This document shows positions 1 to 10,753 of a DNA stretch of 64,000 nucleotides, in pieces. A program made the position numbers and the translations under genes. Position 1 is the stretch's first letter. Each line of letters starts with the position of its first letter. The stretch spans positions 358,847-422,846 of the forward strand of contig NW_024427592.1 of NCBI RefSeq assembly GCF_017562075.2, read 5' to 3'. The notes under the pieces are model-generated. The model was given only the letters and a program-made list of their open reading frames with translations. It was not told the origin of the DNA and ran no database searches. The DNA comes from Anopheles merus (lineage: Eukaryota; Arthropoda; Insecta; Diptera; Culicidae).

Positions 1-1
1 T

Positions 2-3000
2 ACTACCCCGTGTTGGTCGTGCGGAGGGTTGCATTGGAGCCGCGATTGCCCGTACAAGCAACACCGATGCACAACTTGTTCCCGGACGGGCCACAAAGAA
101 GGTTATTGCAACACCATAAGATCCCGTAAGCCCGGCAAACGCCCCTGGAAGCAGCGTAAAACACAATTAAGGATGGTGACAGTGAACGTCCAGAGTGTAC
201 AGCAACGGCGCAGATTCGTGTCGCTTACGATGAATGGTACACCGGTTCGTATGCAGTTGGACACGGCTTCCGACATTACTGTGATAGATCACACAACGTG
301 GAAGCTCATTGGCAGTCCCCAGTTAGCAGCACCATCCGTAATCGCTAGAACCGCCTCAGGTGCTAACCTATCCTTGGAAGGAGAGTTTCCGTGCACTGTC
401 GAAGTGAATGGACAGGCAAAGCAAACCGTGATTCGCGTCTCTAAATCGCGTTTGTTACTTTTAGGTGCTGATGTTATCGACGCGTTTGCTCTATGGTCGG
501 TTCCGATGGACAGTTTTTGCTGCCACGTTACAGGTACGTCTACCACGCCGAAGCAATGGCAAGAACGGTTCCCAACAGTCTTTCAAGGAATAGGCCTATG
601 TAAAAAGGCAGGGGTTACCTTGACGCTGAAAGACAACTGCCGTCCAGTCTTTCGTCCAAAAAGACCCGTTGCATACGCTATGCAAGAGCCTGTAAATCTA
701 GAGCTTGATAGGCTAGAAAAGTTGGGCATAATAACACCTGTAAAGTTTTCTGAATGGGCAGCACCGGTGGTAGTGGTTAAGAAGGCAAACGGGAAAATTC
801 GGCTATGTGGCGATTATTCCACTGGGTTGAACGAAGCGCTAAGACCACATGATTACCCGTTACCACTCCCAGAGGACATATTTTCAAGGCTGTCCAACTG
901 CACCATGTTCAGCAAAATCGACTTAACGGACGCCTTTCTCCAAGTCGAAATCGATCCTCAATACAGACCGCTACTTACCATAAATACGCATAGAGGCTTG
1001 TACCACTACAACCGCCTACCGCCCGGCATCAAAGTTGCTCCTGCTGCCTTCCAGCAACTTATGGATACAATGCTCGCAGGGCTTAAGGGTGTATCAGGAT
1101 ATCTTGACGATATCATCGTAGGAGGAAGTAGCGAACACGAGCATGACACAAATTTGGCAGAAGTATTACACAGGCTTCAAGAATATGGATTTACGATACG
1201 AGCCGATAAATGTGCTTTTAAACAGCAGAAAATCACGTACCTTGGACACGTGATCGATAGCCACGGGTTACGACCAGATCCGTCAAAAATCGAGCTTATA
1301 AAGAAGCTCCCTGAACCGAAAGACATATCCGGTGTGAGATCATTTCTGGGAGCAATTAATTATTACGGGAAGTTCATCCCGAATATGAGGAAGCTGCGAT
1401 ATCCGTTAGACAATTTGCTTAAGGCAAATAATTCATTCTGCTGGACGCCAGAATGCAAAAAGTCGTTCGCAACGTTCAAGTCTCTCCTATCGTCCGACCT
1501 ACTTCTAACGCACTATGATCCACGGCAGAAGATAATCGTTTCTGCAGACGCTTCGTCCATCGGCCTTGGCGCAACGATTAGCCACGTGTATCCTGGAGGT
1601 GCAATGCGCGTAATTCAACATGCTTCCCGCACCCTCAGTGAAGCAGAGCGTCATTACAGCCAAATCGATCGCGAAGGCTTGGCTATCATCTTCGCTGTAA
1701 AAAAGTTTCATAAAATGATCTTCGGCAGGCGTTTTGTTCTTCAAACGGACCATCGACCTCTTCTTCATATTTTCGGCTCGAAGAAGGGTATCCCGACCGT
1801 CACCGCAAACCGTTTGCAGCGTTTCGCACTCACTCTTCTAGCGTATGATTTCAGCATAGAGTATGTACGCACCGATGACTTCGGAAACGCTGACTTGCTT
1901 TCGCGCCTGATCAACACACAAGCCAAACCTGAAGAAGACACCGTGATCGCATGCATAGAAATAGACATCAAAGCAATGGTGGTAAGTGCGCTTCATAACA
2001 CTCCACTTCATTTTGCAGACCTTATCAGAGAAACACGGAAAGACCCCCTACTGCAAAAGCTCGTGCATTACATACGTGAAGGATGGCCCAGTAATGCAAC
2101 CTACACAGGGGAATTGTCTCGTTTCTTCGCACGTAAGGATGCTTTATCAACCGTTGATGGTTGTATTTTGTTCGGGGAGAGGGTGGTGATTCCTCGAGTT
2201 TTACAACAGCAATGTCTGCAACAAATACACCACGGTCATCCTGGCATACAACGGATGAAAGCATTGGCCAGAAGCTACCTTTATTGGCCATCCTTGGACG
2301 CTGACATCACGGAATGGGTCAAAACATGTAACGCGTGCCAAGCAGTTGCACGATCACCCCCTCACTCAAGCCCCGTTCCTTGGCCAAAAGCTGCAGGTCC
2401 ATGGCAGCGCATTCATGTGGACTATGCTGGTCCACTAGATGGAGATTTCTACCTCATCGTAGTAGATTCGTTCACGAAATGGCCTGAAGTATTTCGAACG
2501 AGCAGCACTACATCCGCAGCAACCATCGGCATCTTACGCGGAATATTCGCCCGGTTCGGTGTTCCAACCACTCTAGTATCTGATAACGGTACGCAGTTTA
2601 CGAGCGAAGATTTTAAGTTTTTTTGCTTCCAGAACGGCATCGAGCACATAACGACGGCACCCTATCATCCGCAGTCTAACGGGCAGGCTGAAAGGTTCGT
2701 TGATACTTTCAAGCGGACCGTTAAGAAAATATCAGCCGATGGGAGAACGATGCAAGAGGCGCTGGATGCATTCCTACTGTCCTACCGAAGTACTCCGAGC
2801 TCCGTGTTAGAAGGGCTAAAATCACCAGCGGAGATAATGTTTGGCAGACCAATGCGTACAACCTTAGACCTATTACGTCCACCACTCGCAGGAGGGTTAA
2901 CAGACAGTCCAGTAGCAGCTAAACGCAGGGAATTTCGCCCGTCCGACCTGGTATATGTTAAGTGTTACTCTCGCAACGGTTGGAGTTGGACAGCTGGGAC

Positions 3001-3430
3001 CATTGTTAGCCGCATTGGAAACGTAATGTACAACGTCAGTACAGGCGATAGAAAGACCATAAGAAGCCACGTGAACCAGCTGCGCGAGCGCCGTGAACGT
3101 CATCATCATCGTCATCGTGAATCATCGGAGTATGACGGTTTACCGCTAGATATTCTTTTGGATTCCTACCACCTTACTCCGCAACCGACGACATCAACAG
3201 CCGAACCATCATCAGCATCGCTACAGCATACTACATCTACACACACGAGCGTATCGTCTGCATCACACCCACAAACGTCAGCAGTCATCGATCCGCGTAC
3301 GGCCTCAAACGCGGAACCGCTGCATTCAACGAATTCCCCAATTCCGGTACAAGCTCCAACCCGAGAACCACGTCGCTCTTCTAGGCATAGAAGACCGCCC
3401 AGTAGGTTCGATCCGTACAGGCGTTTTTAA
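2..3430 (+). CDS. Gag-Pol polyprotein (nucleocapsid, protease, RT, RNase H, integrase), 5' partial
   Basis: The frame is open from base 2, so the true start is upstream. Counting residues from the TTG at 29, two zinc knuckles come first: CWSCGG..H....C, which begins before that TTG, then CTTCSRTGHKEGYC. A retroviral-type aspartic protease follows (LDTASDI, about 76-82). Reverse transcriptase has the YLDDII active site at about 357. RNase H starts with SADASSIG near 505. Integrase has an HHCC finger at about 735-775 and catalytic residues in VDYAG (~797), SDNGT (~852) and QAERF (~886). The C-terminal 100 residues are Ser/Thr/Pro-rich and end in a basic patch. No stop or frameshift interrupts 1133 codons, so this copy could have been active recently. 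Gag and pol are in one frame here. Confidence 0.92.
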   Translation, partial: TTPCWSCGGLHWSRDCPYKQHRCTTCSRTGHKEGYCNTIRSRKPGKRPWKQRKTQLRMVTVNVQSVQQRRRFVSLTMNGTPVRMQLDTASDITVIDHTTWKLIGSPQLAAPSVIARTASGANLSLEGEFPCTVEVNGQAKQTVIRVSKSRLLLLGADVIDAFALWSVPMDSFCCHVTGTSTTPKQWQERFPTVFQGIGLCKKAGVTLTLKDNCRPVFRPKRPVAYAMQEPVNLELDRLEKLGIITPVKFSEWAAPVVVVKKANGKIRLCGDYSTGLNEALRPHDYPLPLPEDIFSRLSNCTMFSKIDLTDAFLQVEIDPQYRPLLTINTHRGLYHYNRLPPGIKVAPAAFQQLMDTMLAGLKGVSGYLDDIIVGGSSEHEHDTNLAEVLHRLQEYGFTIRADKCAFKQQKITYLGHVIDSHGLRPDPSKIELIKKLPEPKDISGVRSFLGAINYYGKFIPNMRKLRYPLDNLLKANNSFCWTPECKKSFATFKSLLSSDLLLTHYDPRQKIIVSADASSIGLGATISHVYPGGAMRVIQHASRTLSEAERHYSQIDREGLAIIFAVKKFHKMIFGRRFVLQTDHRPLLHIFGSKKGIPTVTANRLQRFALTLLAYDFSIEYVRTDDFGNADLLSRLINTQAKPEEDTVIACIEIDIKAMVVSALHNTPLHFADLIRETRKDPLLQKLVHYIREGWPSNATYTGELSRFFARKDALSTVDGCILFGERVVIPRVLQQQCLQQIHHGHPGIQRMKALARSYLYWPSLDADITEWVKTCNACQAVARSPPHSSPVPWPKAAGPWQRIHVDYAGPLDGDFYLIVVDSFTKWPEVFRTSSTTSAATIGILRGIFARFGVPTTLVSDNGTQFTSEDFKFFCFQNGIEHITTAPYHPQSNGQAERFVDTFKRTVKKISADGRTMQEALDAFLLSYRSTPSSVLEGLKSPAEIMFGRPMRTTLDLLRPPLAGGLTDSPVAAKRREFRPSDLVYVKCYSRNGWSWTAGTIVSRIGNVMYNVSTGDRKTIRSHVNQLRERRERHHHRHRESSEYDGLPLDILLDSYHLTPQPTTSTAEPSSASLQHTTSTHTSVSSASHPQTSAVIDPRTASNAEPLHSTNSPIPVQAPTREPRRSSRHRRPPSRFDPYRRF

Positions 3431-3441
3431 AAGAGGGGAGA

Positions 3442-3693
3442 TGTTGGGTGCGTACGTGCAGGGTACTCACGCGCCCTCTCTGCGAGATGTTTTCTCTCGT
3501 CGGTTGATGGGCACGAGTGTCCTAGCGAGAGATTCGTCCCGATCCGCGATCCCGATTGTTACACGTTACACGATCGGGATGCGAGCGGCAGTCGGGATAC
3601 AGCTAGCAACGAATGTGGTGTGGTGTCAGTAACAAGGCGGAAATAAATTAAGTTTATTTATTGTACCTTATCTAATTTACGTTGTGTCGTAAC
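3442..3693 (+). repeat. 3' LTR of the Mag-type gypsy element
   Basis: It follows the purine tract AAAAGAGGGGAGA directly, starts TGTTGGG and ends GTAACA, and has a polyadenylation signal AATAAA at 3642-3647. It is about 252 bp. The partner LTR is outside the window, so the boundaries are inferred from the TG...CA ends and the purine tract. Confidence 0.75.
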
Positions 3694-3834
3694 ACTTATT
3701 CGGCCACATATCACACGGCAACGTAAAACTATTCAAAACGACTATTGTTATAAACAAGTGGACAGTTGTTTATTTGACTGGTAAACCATGTATCCCAATT
3801 AGATGGAGGTGGTCCCGTGCTACATTCGTAAATA

Positions 3835-4729
3835 GCGGAACTTGGGGCAAGTGTGCCACCTTAAGCATTTCAAGTTATAACTCACTAAAACGTGTTTTTC
3901 AAAAGCCGATTTAAATCTCATAACCATTTTACATCTATTTCCTCACTTATAAATGAGTTTCGCTTGAAAAAAGTGCAAACAAAACAGTTTTTGAAGCGTT
4001 TTAAAAAGGGTCCAAAAAGACGTTATTTTTTGGGCTATGGGGCAAGAGTGCCACTCGTATGGGGCAAGACGGCCACCTGGTTAAAATAACCGTATTTCTT
4101 AGGTAATTGGAAATTATTACGTTTGTACCACTAGTGTATGTATTCCTACATGTATTTAGTCACCAATGAACCCTTTTTGACCACCAACTGCACCACAATA
4201 TAGTTTGTTACTGTTCTGTTTTTCTGGCGTGGAATCCGCTCACAATAGCGCACCATTCCGCAGCACGCTACAACAATGTTTACATTTTTGACAGCTCGCG
4301 CCTATGAAAGATGGTGGCACACTTGCCCCAAACAGAGATGGCACACTTGCCCCAAAAGTTGTAACTTTTTTGAAATTGAATTTTTAGGTGACAAAAAGAA
4401 AGTTTTTTTCAGCTAAACCCACAAAAAATTTCACGTTTTCTCAGCTATACGGTGGTGTAAATATTATCTCGGTTGATTGTTCGCATGATTTTTGAGAGCT
4501 TATTTGGTTGGATTAAAAAATTATAATATTCTCCTCAATTTTGAAATTCAATATAAATCAGTTTAAAACAATGGCCAGAATCGATTAATCTATATGAAAT
4601 TAGGCTCAGAATACCTAGTCATTGAAAAGCAACTAACTGTATACACAATTGATCATTAAACTAAAGTTTTTAAGGAAAAATGCTTGGTGGCACTCTTGCC
4701 CCGTATGGCACACTTGCCCCAAATTCCGC
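3835..4729. mobile_element. TA-flanked MITE with clustered GGGGCAAG repeats
   Basis: Terminal inverted repeats start GCGGAACTTGGGGCAAG on the left (3835) and end CTTGCCCCAAATTCCGC on the right (4729). TA lies outside each end (3833-3834, 4730-4731). The motif GGGGCAAGNGTGCCA recurs at both termini and in several subterminal copies near 4041, 4061, 4310, 4331, 4687 and 4705. No coding frame of note is inside. The TA duplication fits Tc1/mariner-type mobilisation. The subterminal copies look like transposase binding sites, which is inference. Confidence 0.7.
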
Positions 4730-4733
4730 TACT

Positions 4734-5002
4734 AAGAATCGTTAAATATCAAGCTATTTCCAGACGGAGCAGTGTATAAGAGTGCAAGAAATGTTCAAGG
4801 GAGGTGACACATTAATCCAATCCAATCCAAAACTCACGAACTCAAACAAAAATCGAAAAAAGGCGGGCGGGCCGTGAACTCGTTCACTCCTCGTCCAGAT
4901 AACTCTTATTAGATCAGATAGCGGAGCCAAGAGTTTTGCTGCGCTTATTGACAGGTGAAGTAAATGAGTTACTGTCTTCAGTTTCCATTTCTTTCCTTCT
5001 TA
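4734..5002. other. Intervening sequence, nothing recognised
   Basis: No open frame, repeat family or RNA gene was recognised. It separates two TA-flanked elements. Confidence 0.5.
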
Positions 5003-5808
5003 CAGGGTTTTCCAATTGAGTTTAGACTAGCAGCATACTTTTTTTGAATAGTCGCAATAGATTCTTGACTAGCATCCTCTATTTTTGATTACGAGCAATG
5101 GATTATTGACTAGGAGCAATTTATTTCAGCAGGTCCCTGCATGACAGCCTAAGAGCGACGGGTTTATAACATCCGGTGTGACAGATCGACTTGAATAATA
5201 ATCTGTGGATACTATTTAATTTCATCTGCTCATTTGTTTAAATAATTTGTTTTACTGTTATATATCATCCTCAAAGAAAGATATATTTTATATGATAGGT
5301 TTTCGATGCTATTGTTTTGATTTTATGAATGCACAATACAACACAAAAGCACTTAACGGCTGAATTGAAATATGCAGTAGTGGACCCATAGACATAACCT
5401 AACCAAAAGCTAGATTGCACACGTTTTTCAGAGTAACCATATGTAGTTCTATCGATTTTCGATCGAATATCGGTTTACAATTGAGCACACTAAAACTCAA
5501 TTTTTCTGACCGAAAATCAAATATTTTTCTAAGTATTCACCGTTCAACAATAAAATTGGAATTTAAAAACTTTGGGAGTGAATAAAAAGTTGTTTTTACC
5601 GAAAATTACCGAATTTGCTTTAAATTTCCTACCGATAACCTCTAAAAACAATCTGGTCACTCCGCGCCAGCAACCGGCCTGCTGAAATCGATTGCTCCTA
5701 GTCAAAAATCCATTGATCGTAATAAAAAATAGAGGATGCTAGTCAAGAATCTACTGCGACTATTCAAAAAAAGTATGCTGCTAGTCTAACCTCAATTGGA
5801 AAACCCTG
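5003..5808. mobile_element. MITE with ~130 bp terminal inverted repeats, TA flanked
   Basis: The left end reads CAGGGTTTTCCAATTGAG and the right end CTCAATTGGAAAACCCTG. Similarity between the two arms extends about 130 bp inward (5003-5136 against 5677-5808). TA is present outside both ends (5001-5002, 5809-5810). The 540 bp interior is AT-rich and non-coding. The long TIRs and TA target make this a non-autonomous Tc1/mariner-like element. Confidence 0.75.
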
Positions 5809-6092
5809 TATTTGACAATATTGGAGTCTCTCGTCGGCCTCGGCCGTGGTAGTGGGCAGGACGTGGATTTTAGTGTGTAGTGTACCTCCATTGGAAGCTC
5901 TTTCGATACTAAGAATTGATGAATGCATTCCTGTTGCCACTTCGAGGTGTTCCGTATGGTTGTGCTGCACATAATCCCTATATTATTATTATTATTATTT
6001 ATTTAATCTTCAACGGGCCGTATGGCCTAATTAAGATGTAACAGTTCAATTGAGAAAAAAATACATAGCAAAAATAAGATTTACATCGCAAT

Positions 6093-7840
6093 TCACTGCG
6101 GCCACGGCAAAAGCCGGAGACGTTCCTTGAAGCACTGAGTTGAGATGTCGAAGTCGAAGCAATCCGAGACAGTGTTGAAGACAGCCGACATGCGGAACAT
6201 AGGGTCAGACCGACCAGCACTGGAACGGGGTTGAGCGAGCCGTAGAGTTTCTCTAGACCTAAGTGTTCGGGATGGTGCATAGATATCGACTCGATGCAAC
6301 AAAGGCGATGAGTCGATAGAGCCATTTAGCGATCCAGCGATGAAAGAGCACTGTGCATTGCGTCTTCTAACCGAAAGAGGTTCAAGGCCTAGAAGACGGC
6401 ACCGCGCAGCATACGGAGGAAGATTATTGCGATCCTGCCAGGGAAGTAGGCGTAGGGCATATCTCGTGAGCTTACGTTGAATCGCCTCAAGTCGAGCAAT
6501 TGAAGAAGCGGTAGTTGGGCTCCAGACTACGCACGAATATTCCAGAACCGAACGAACGATGCAGTTGTACACAGCTTTGATGCACATGGGGTTGCGGAAT
6601 TCATTAGTTGTCCGGATAACCACGCCAAGTAATTGATTTCCTCTGGCTACAACGTCATCGATATGCTGTTTAAAGTTCAAACTAGAGTCAAGCAGAACGC
6701 CCAGGTCTTTGGCATGATTCTGTCGATTAACTGCAGTGCCGTCCATGAAGTAGGTCCCAGTCACTGGGCTCCTGCATCGACTAAAAGACACACAGTAGCA
6801 TTTCTCGATGCAGATAGTCAGTCCATTACGCTTGCACCACGAACAGAAAATTTCGATGCAGTCTTGCAGGAATGTACAATCACCTGTGTTGTGAATAGGC
6901 GCAAAAATTTTTGCGTCGTCGGCAAACAGACTGATACTGTCGGGAGGTAAAGCCAGGGTAACATCGTTGATAAACAATATGAAGAGAAGCGGGCCAATAT
7001 TGCTTCCTTGTGGCACACCCGAGCTGCTGACTATTTCTTTGGACATGTGCTTATCAATTTTCACGATGTATGTGCGATTAATTAGGTAAGTTTTAAGCCA
7101 CTGTACGAGCGAGCTGGGAACTCCTAGCTTGTCGAGTTTAGCGAGAAGAGTTGCGTGCGGAAGAGAGTCGAATGCTGCTTTCAGATCTGTATAAATTGCA
7201 TCGACTTGAGCTCCGGCATCAATTTGACTAGTGCAATAGGTTACAAATTCAACCAGGTTCGTGGTAGTCGACTTTTTTGGCACGAATCCATGTTGATACG
7301 GGCTTAGGTAGCTGCGGCATGCATGTAGCAGATGTTTGTATATCACTAGTTCGAACACCTTGGCAATGGCACACAAAGATGTAATACCCCGGTAGTTGAT
7401 GGCATCTGTCCTGTCGCCCTTTTTGTAAATAGGAACCATCCAAGATTTCCTCCATGTTTTGGGAAAGTAGCCATTGGCTAGCGATGCATTGAACAATTTT
7501 GCAAGGATAGGTGCTACTGTCGTTTGACAGCGTTTCAGCATGGTAGAAGGAATTCCGTCGGGTCCAGGAGCGAAGGAAGGCTTTAGTTGCGCTAGGGCAG
7601 ATAAAACGATCTCACTGTCGATGAAAGGAGTGCTCATGTTAATTGCGCCAGCCGGAGTGTTGACGAGAGCAGCTTCAATGGTATCGGTATCATTCATGGC
7701 CGGTGAAAAGCAATCTGCGAAGCGATCCGCGAAGAGATTGCACATTTCATTAGTGTTGGCACTTGTTGCTCCTTTGTACGTAATGGATTTCGGTGTATGC
7801 GTGGATTTTGTTTTGCTGTGGTAGAAGCGCCAAAACGAGA
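6093..7840 (-). pseudogene. LINE 1 ORF2, reverse transcriptase part
   Basis: The frame covers the RT and C-terminal region. Recognisable RT blocks, in order, are PGPDGIPS (finger), PIYKKGD, NYRGITS, QHGFVPKKST, YTDLKAAFDS (first catalytic Asp), SGVPQGSNIGPLLF, and FADDAKIF (catalytic Asp pair, near 6910-6930). The C-terminal part has the WSPTT and YAARCRLLGL stretches common to this group. The first Met is at 7745, but homologous sequence continues upstream to about 7840, where the frame is lost to the endonuclease frame. It is separated from the endonuclease only by a frameshift. Confidence 0.85.
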
Positions 7841-9055
7841 AGCGCCAAAACGTTGGATTTTACTCAAATATCTGCGATATCGAAACCTGTTATAGCTGCA
7901 GTATAAAGAGTGCGTGTCAAAGTAGATCGAGCGAGATCTTTGGCAGCGGCGCGTTTGGTAGTGACGATAAGCAGCTCTTTTTACACGTTTGAGTCGTTTG
8001 AGTGTGCGGTCCGCCCAGGGGGGGTTAGGTTTAGGACGCTGAACTGGGACGCATACAACAAAGGCTTGTAGCATGAAGGACGAGAATGAACATACTGCTT
8101 CGTCAAGTGAAATAAAATTGGAACAATGAAAGCTATTGTTAAACATTGAAATCATGTCGTTCAGTTTCACATAGTCAGCTTTAGCAAAGTTATAACGATA
8201 AAATGCGGTTGTTGTCGAGTTTTGTCGAGTCGTCGAATTGCGTCGGGTCGACGAGTTAATACGTATATTGAAGTCAAACGCCGGGTGATAGGAGTCAAGA
8301 GGTAAAAGCGGAACAACACTTGGAAAGACAGGCGAACATAATTTAGCTGCAGCATTGTTAGCGTAGAGCAGGTCAAGCATGCGTCCGTGCGAATTATTGA
8401 TGTGATTAAGTTGCACTAATCCGTTAAATTTAAATCCATCCACAAAGGTGTTGTTGGCCAGTGAGCGCGCAGTTGGTTCATAGTGCGTGATTGATGAGTA
8501 TGCTGGCGAGGACGAAGGATCAGCTGTGGACCAGCTTATGCTAGGCTGATTGAAATCGCCAATAACAAACAGCAGATCCGAAGGCTTCAGTGTGAGAGTG
8601 AAGCCGCTGATACAATCATGTAGAGAGCGAAGAGTCGATATCTCGGAGCTAAGCTGCGGTGGAATGTATACTACCATGATGTACAGATGTGCGTTATTGC
8701 AGGTGACGCGCACACAAATATACTCGAGAGAACGATCACGGGAAGGTAATTCTATCGACTCGTATGCGTTAGAAACGGCTAGCAAAACACCACCACCGCG
8801 AGAGTTAGAGCCGCTGAGAGAGCGATCACAGCGGTAAACAGAGAAGTTGTTGTTGAAGAGAAGAGCAGATGGAATGTTGTCAACAAGCCAAGTTTCCGTG
8901 AGGGCGATAAGGTCGAAGTCAGCCTCCGATACAGCTAGGTGAAATTCTTTTGTTTTAGTGCGCAAACCTCTAACGTTTTGATAATAGCAGCTTAAATACT
9001 CAGCGGTAGCGTTGTCATTGTGGTGGTTGGATAAAGCGGGTATACGGTAAGTCAA
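7841..9055 (-). pseudogene. LINE 1 ORF2, apurinic/apyrimidinic-type endonuclease part
   Basis: The N-terminal part of ORF2 encodes an APE-like endonuclease. Visible blocks are YYQNVRGLRTK, LTETWL, VIGDFNQPSISW and the HPAFDF end of the domain. The frame continues past the domain until the KIQRFGAS stretch near 7835-7850, where a 15 bp tandem duplication sits and the frame shifts relative to the RT. The first Met at 9055 follows ORF1 immediately (4 bp overlap with the ORF1 stop region), so the two ORFs are tightly coupled. Confidence 0.83.
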
Positions 9056-10275
9056 TTGAGCTGCGTTGTCAGAGCATGAGGCTTGGCGTGTTTGTTGCGT
9101 TCAATGAGCGGAACTTCGTCTAGTTGAGAAAAAAGCGATCGATTGTAGACTGGTGCAGGTGCGGAGATGAAGCGCGGTGGTTTTTGGGGCGGTCCAGAAA
9201 CAAGTGTTGAGTTGGGTGCTTCCAAGGTATCATTCACCGGGGGGTGACACTGTTGTGATGATGTTGTTTCAGGACCAGGTGGAGTAGACGTGCGTGCTGC
9301 TAAACGGTGGGTCGTTGTTGGTGTGCGTGTGGTGTAGCAGTGATCAGTACTAGTAGCTGGTGTGCGTGTTGTAAAGCGGTTTCGGGTGGCTATAGGAGAT
9401 GAGGTTTGGTGGTCGTGTTGACGGAATGGAAAAAACTCACGTACACCGATACCGACTGGCCAAGTGGATGGTGTGAGTGCCGCATCTCGAAGGATAGCCG
9501 GGACTCTCACTTTGAATCAAAGCCAATTCATGCTGTCCACACTAACCCCTCTTCTCAGCAGGCAATACGCTATAACGTCATCGGTGGCTAAGCGACGCTT
9601 TACAGAAGCGACCACTTGTTCCACAGTGACGGCTGTTGATAAGCGGGATAGGCGGATCCAGATCCTATCTGTGAATGGCTCACGAGGTCCAGCTTGAAGC
9701 GGTGATGATAACGGATCGGTTCCCACCAGTTCATGAGGTTGTGTAGGTGCCGGCTGGACGGCAATCGTGGTATTGGTGTATGCGTTTGGCGATGACGCGG
9801 CACAAAGGATGTTACCGCGGTTGTTTACAATTCTGTTTACACCAGGAGATGCCGAATCCTCGATTACGCGCCTCCGCTTTCTACCCGTAGCCGGTCGAGG
9901 ATCAGGATTCCGAATGTGAGGCGTGGATGCAGTTTGAAGGAGGGTAAAACCACTGCGAACTTCGGCGACAATAGGCTCAACGAGCTTGCCGATAGCTGCT
10001 ACAGCTGAGGTGAGGGCGGCTTGGAAACCGACCTGGGCGCCTATTTCTTTTACCGAACGGCAGGGCGGATTTTTAAGAATGTTAGTGCAGCCAATGCAGC
10101 TCCAGTGCAGGTCGACATTGGACAATACTGCGTCAATCAGCTCGGGGGACATTTTGCAACAGCCGCGGTGGAACGTAGCGTCACAATATGCACAACTGAT
10201 GATGCAGCCGGTGGCCTCTAGCGGTTCAGCACACGAGAAGCAAATAGCCGCCATCGCGAAATCACGCGTAATCAC
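9052..10275 (-). pseudogene. LINE 1 ORF1 with PHD-like zinc finger, frameshifted
   Basis: The start at 10275 gives a Cys/His-rich N-terminus (CFSC, CAYCDATFHRGC, LHWSCIGC) that matches a PHD-like finger, as in CR1 ORF1 proteins that bind the element RNA. A basic stretch (GRKRRR) follows. The first frame ends near 9517 just after a segment equivalent to DDATAYCLIRQG of LINE 3 ORF1. The remainder (PSTWPVGIGVREFF, then a Thr/Pro-rich tail) continues in another frame to 9052. Comparison with LINE 3 ORF1 shows it is one protein split by a single frameshift near 9512. Confidence 0.78.
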
Positions 10276-10753
10276 AGCACAACACTGCTAAGCCGAGCAG
10301 GAAAAAACAGCAGGAAACCACAGTTGTGGTGCAACTAAACAATTCGCCAACACGCAACGATGATGTGAAGCAGTTTAATAGTCCGTAGAATAGGCAACAA
10401 TGCGATGCGACGCAGAAAACACAAGAAATTTACTGAAAAATCACGGAGCGCGACGAAAGTGCGGCCGAACAGTTAAACGTCAAACGTGAGACTCATACCA
10501 GCATTTTTCTTGACCTGGAACCAATCATTTCACTTTTGATATAAATCGAATGAAAAATATCCTCCCGCTGGGCAAAGCGACGAAAGTAATCATGGCCTTC
10601 CCGAATTTTCAAATGCCTTCTTTTTCCCTTCTACGCCAAATTTGTTAAACAGCTCGTCGAGCTACCAGTCGCTGGCTCCGCCTCATCCCAATGGAACAAA
10701 AGTAGAAAGCTTGGAGCAAAATAATCGTTTTTCTCCCTCTATCCTCTATACCG

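Larger units (their letters stand above)
1..3693 (+). mobile_element. Ty3/gypsy LTR retrotransposon, Mag-type, 5' part outside the window
   Basis: The element runs from the window edge through a gag-pol frame to a purine-rich stretch at 3429-3441 and a 3' LTR that starts TGTT and ends AACA. The 5' LTR and most of gag lie upstream of the window, so age cannot be estimated from LTR divergence. The paired zinc knuckles, integrase order and the late integrase motif TTLDLLRP fit the Mag lineage. That lineage call is from memory of the family and needs a tree. Confidence 0.9.
5980..10497 (-). mobile_element. CR1-clade non-LTR retrotransposon (LINE 1), near full length
   Basis: On the minus strand it reads 5' UTR (about 10276-10497), ORF1 with a PHD-like finger, ORF2 endonuclease, ORF2 reverse transcriptase, short 3' UTR and a 3' (AAT)n tail at 5980-6004. 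The PHD-like finger in ORF1 and the short microsatellite tail are typical of CR1-type elements of mosquitoes. Both ORFs carry frameshifts, so this copy is not autonomous as read. The 5' boundary is approximate. Confidence 0.85.

Noticed and set aside
3441..3632. Small gene after gag-pol
   Set aside because: The frame lies within the 3' LTR and has no features.
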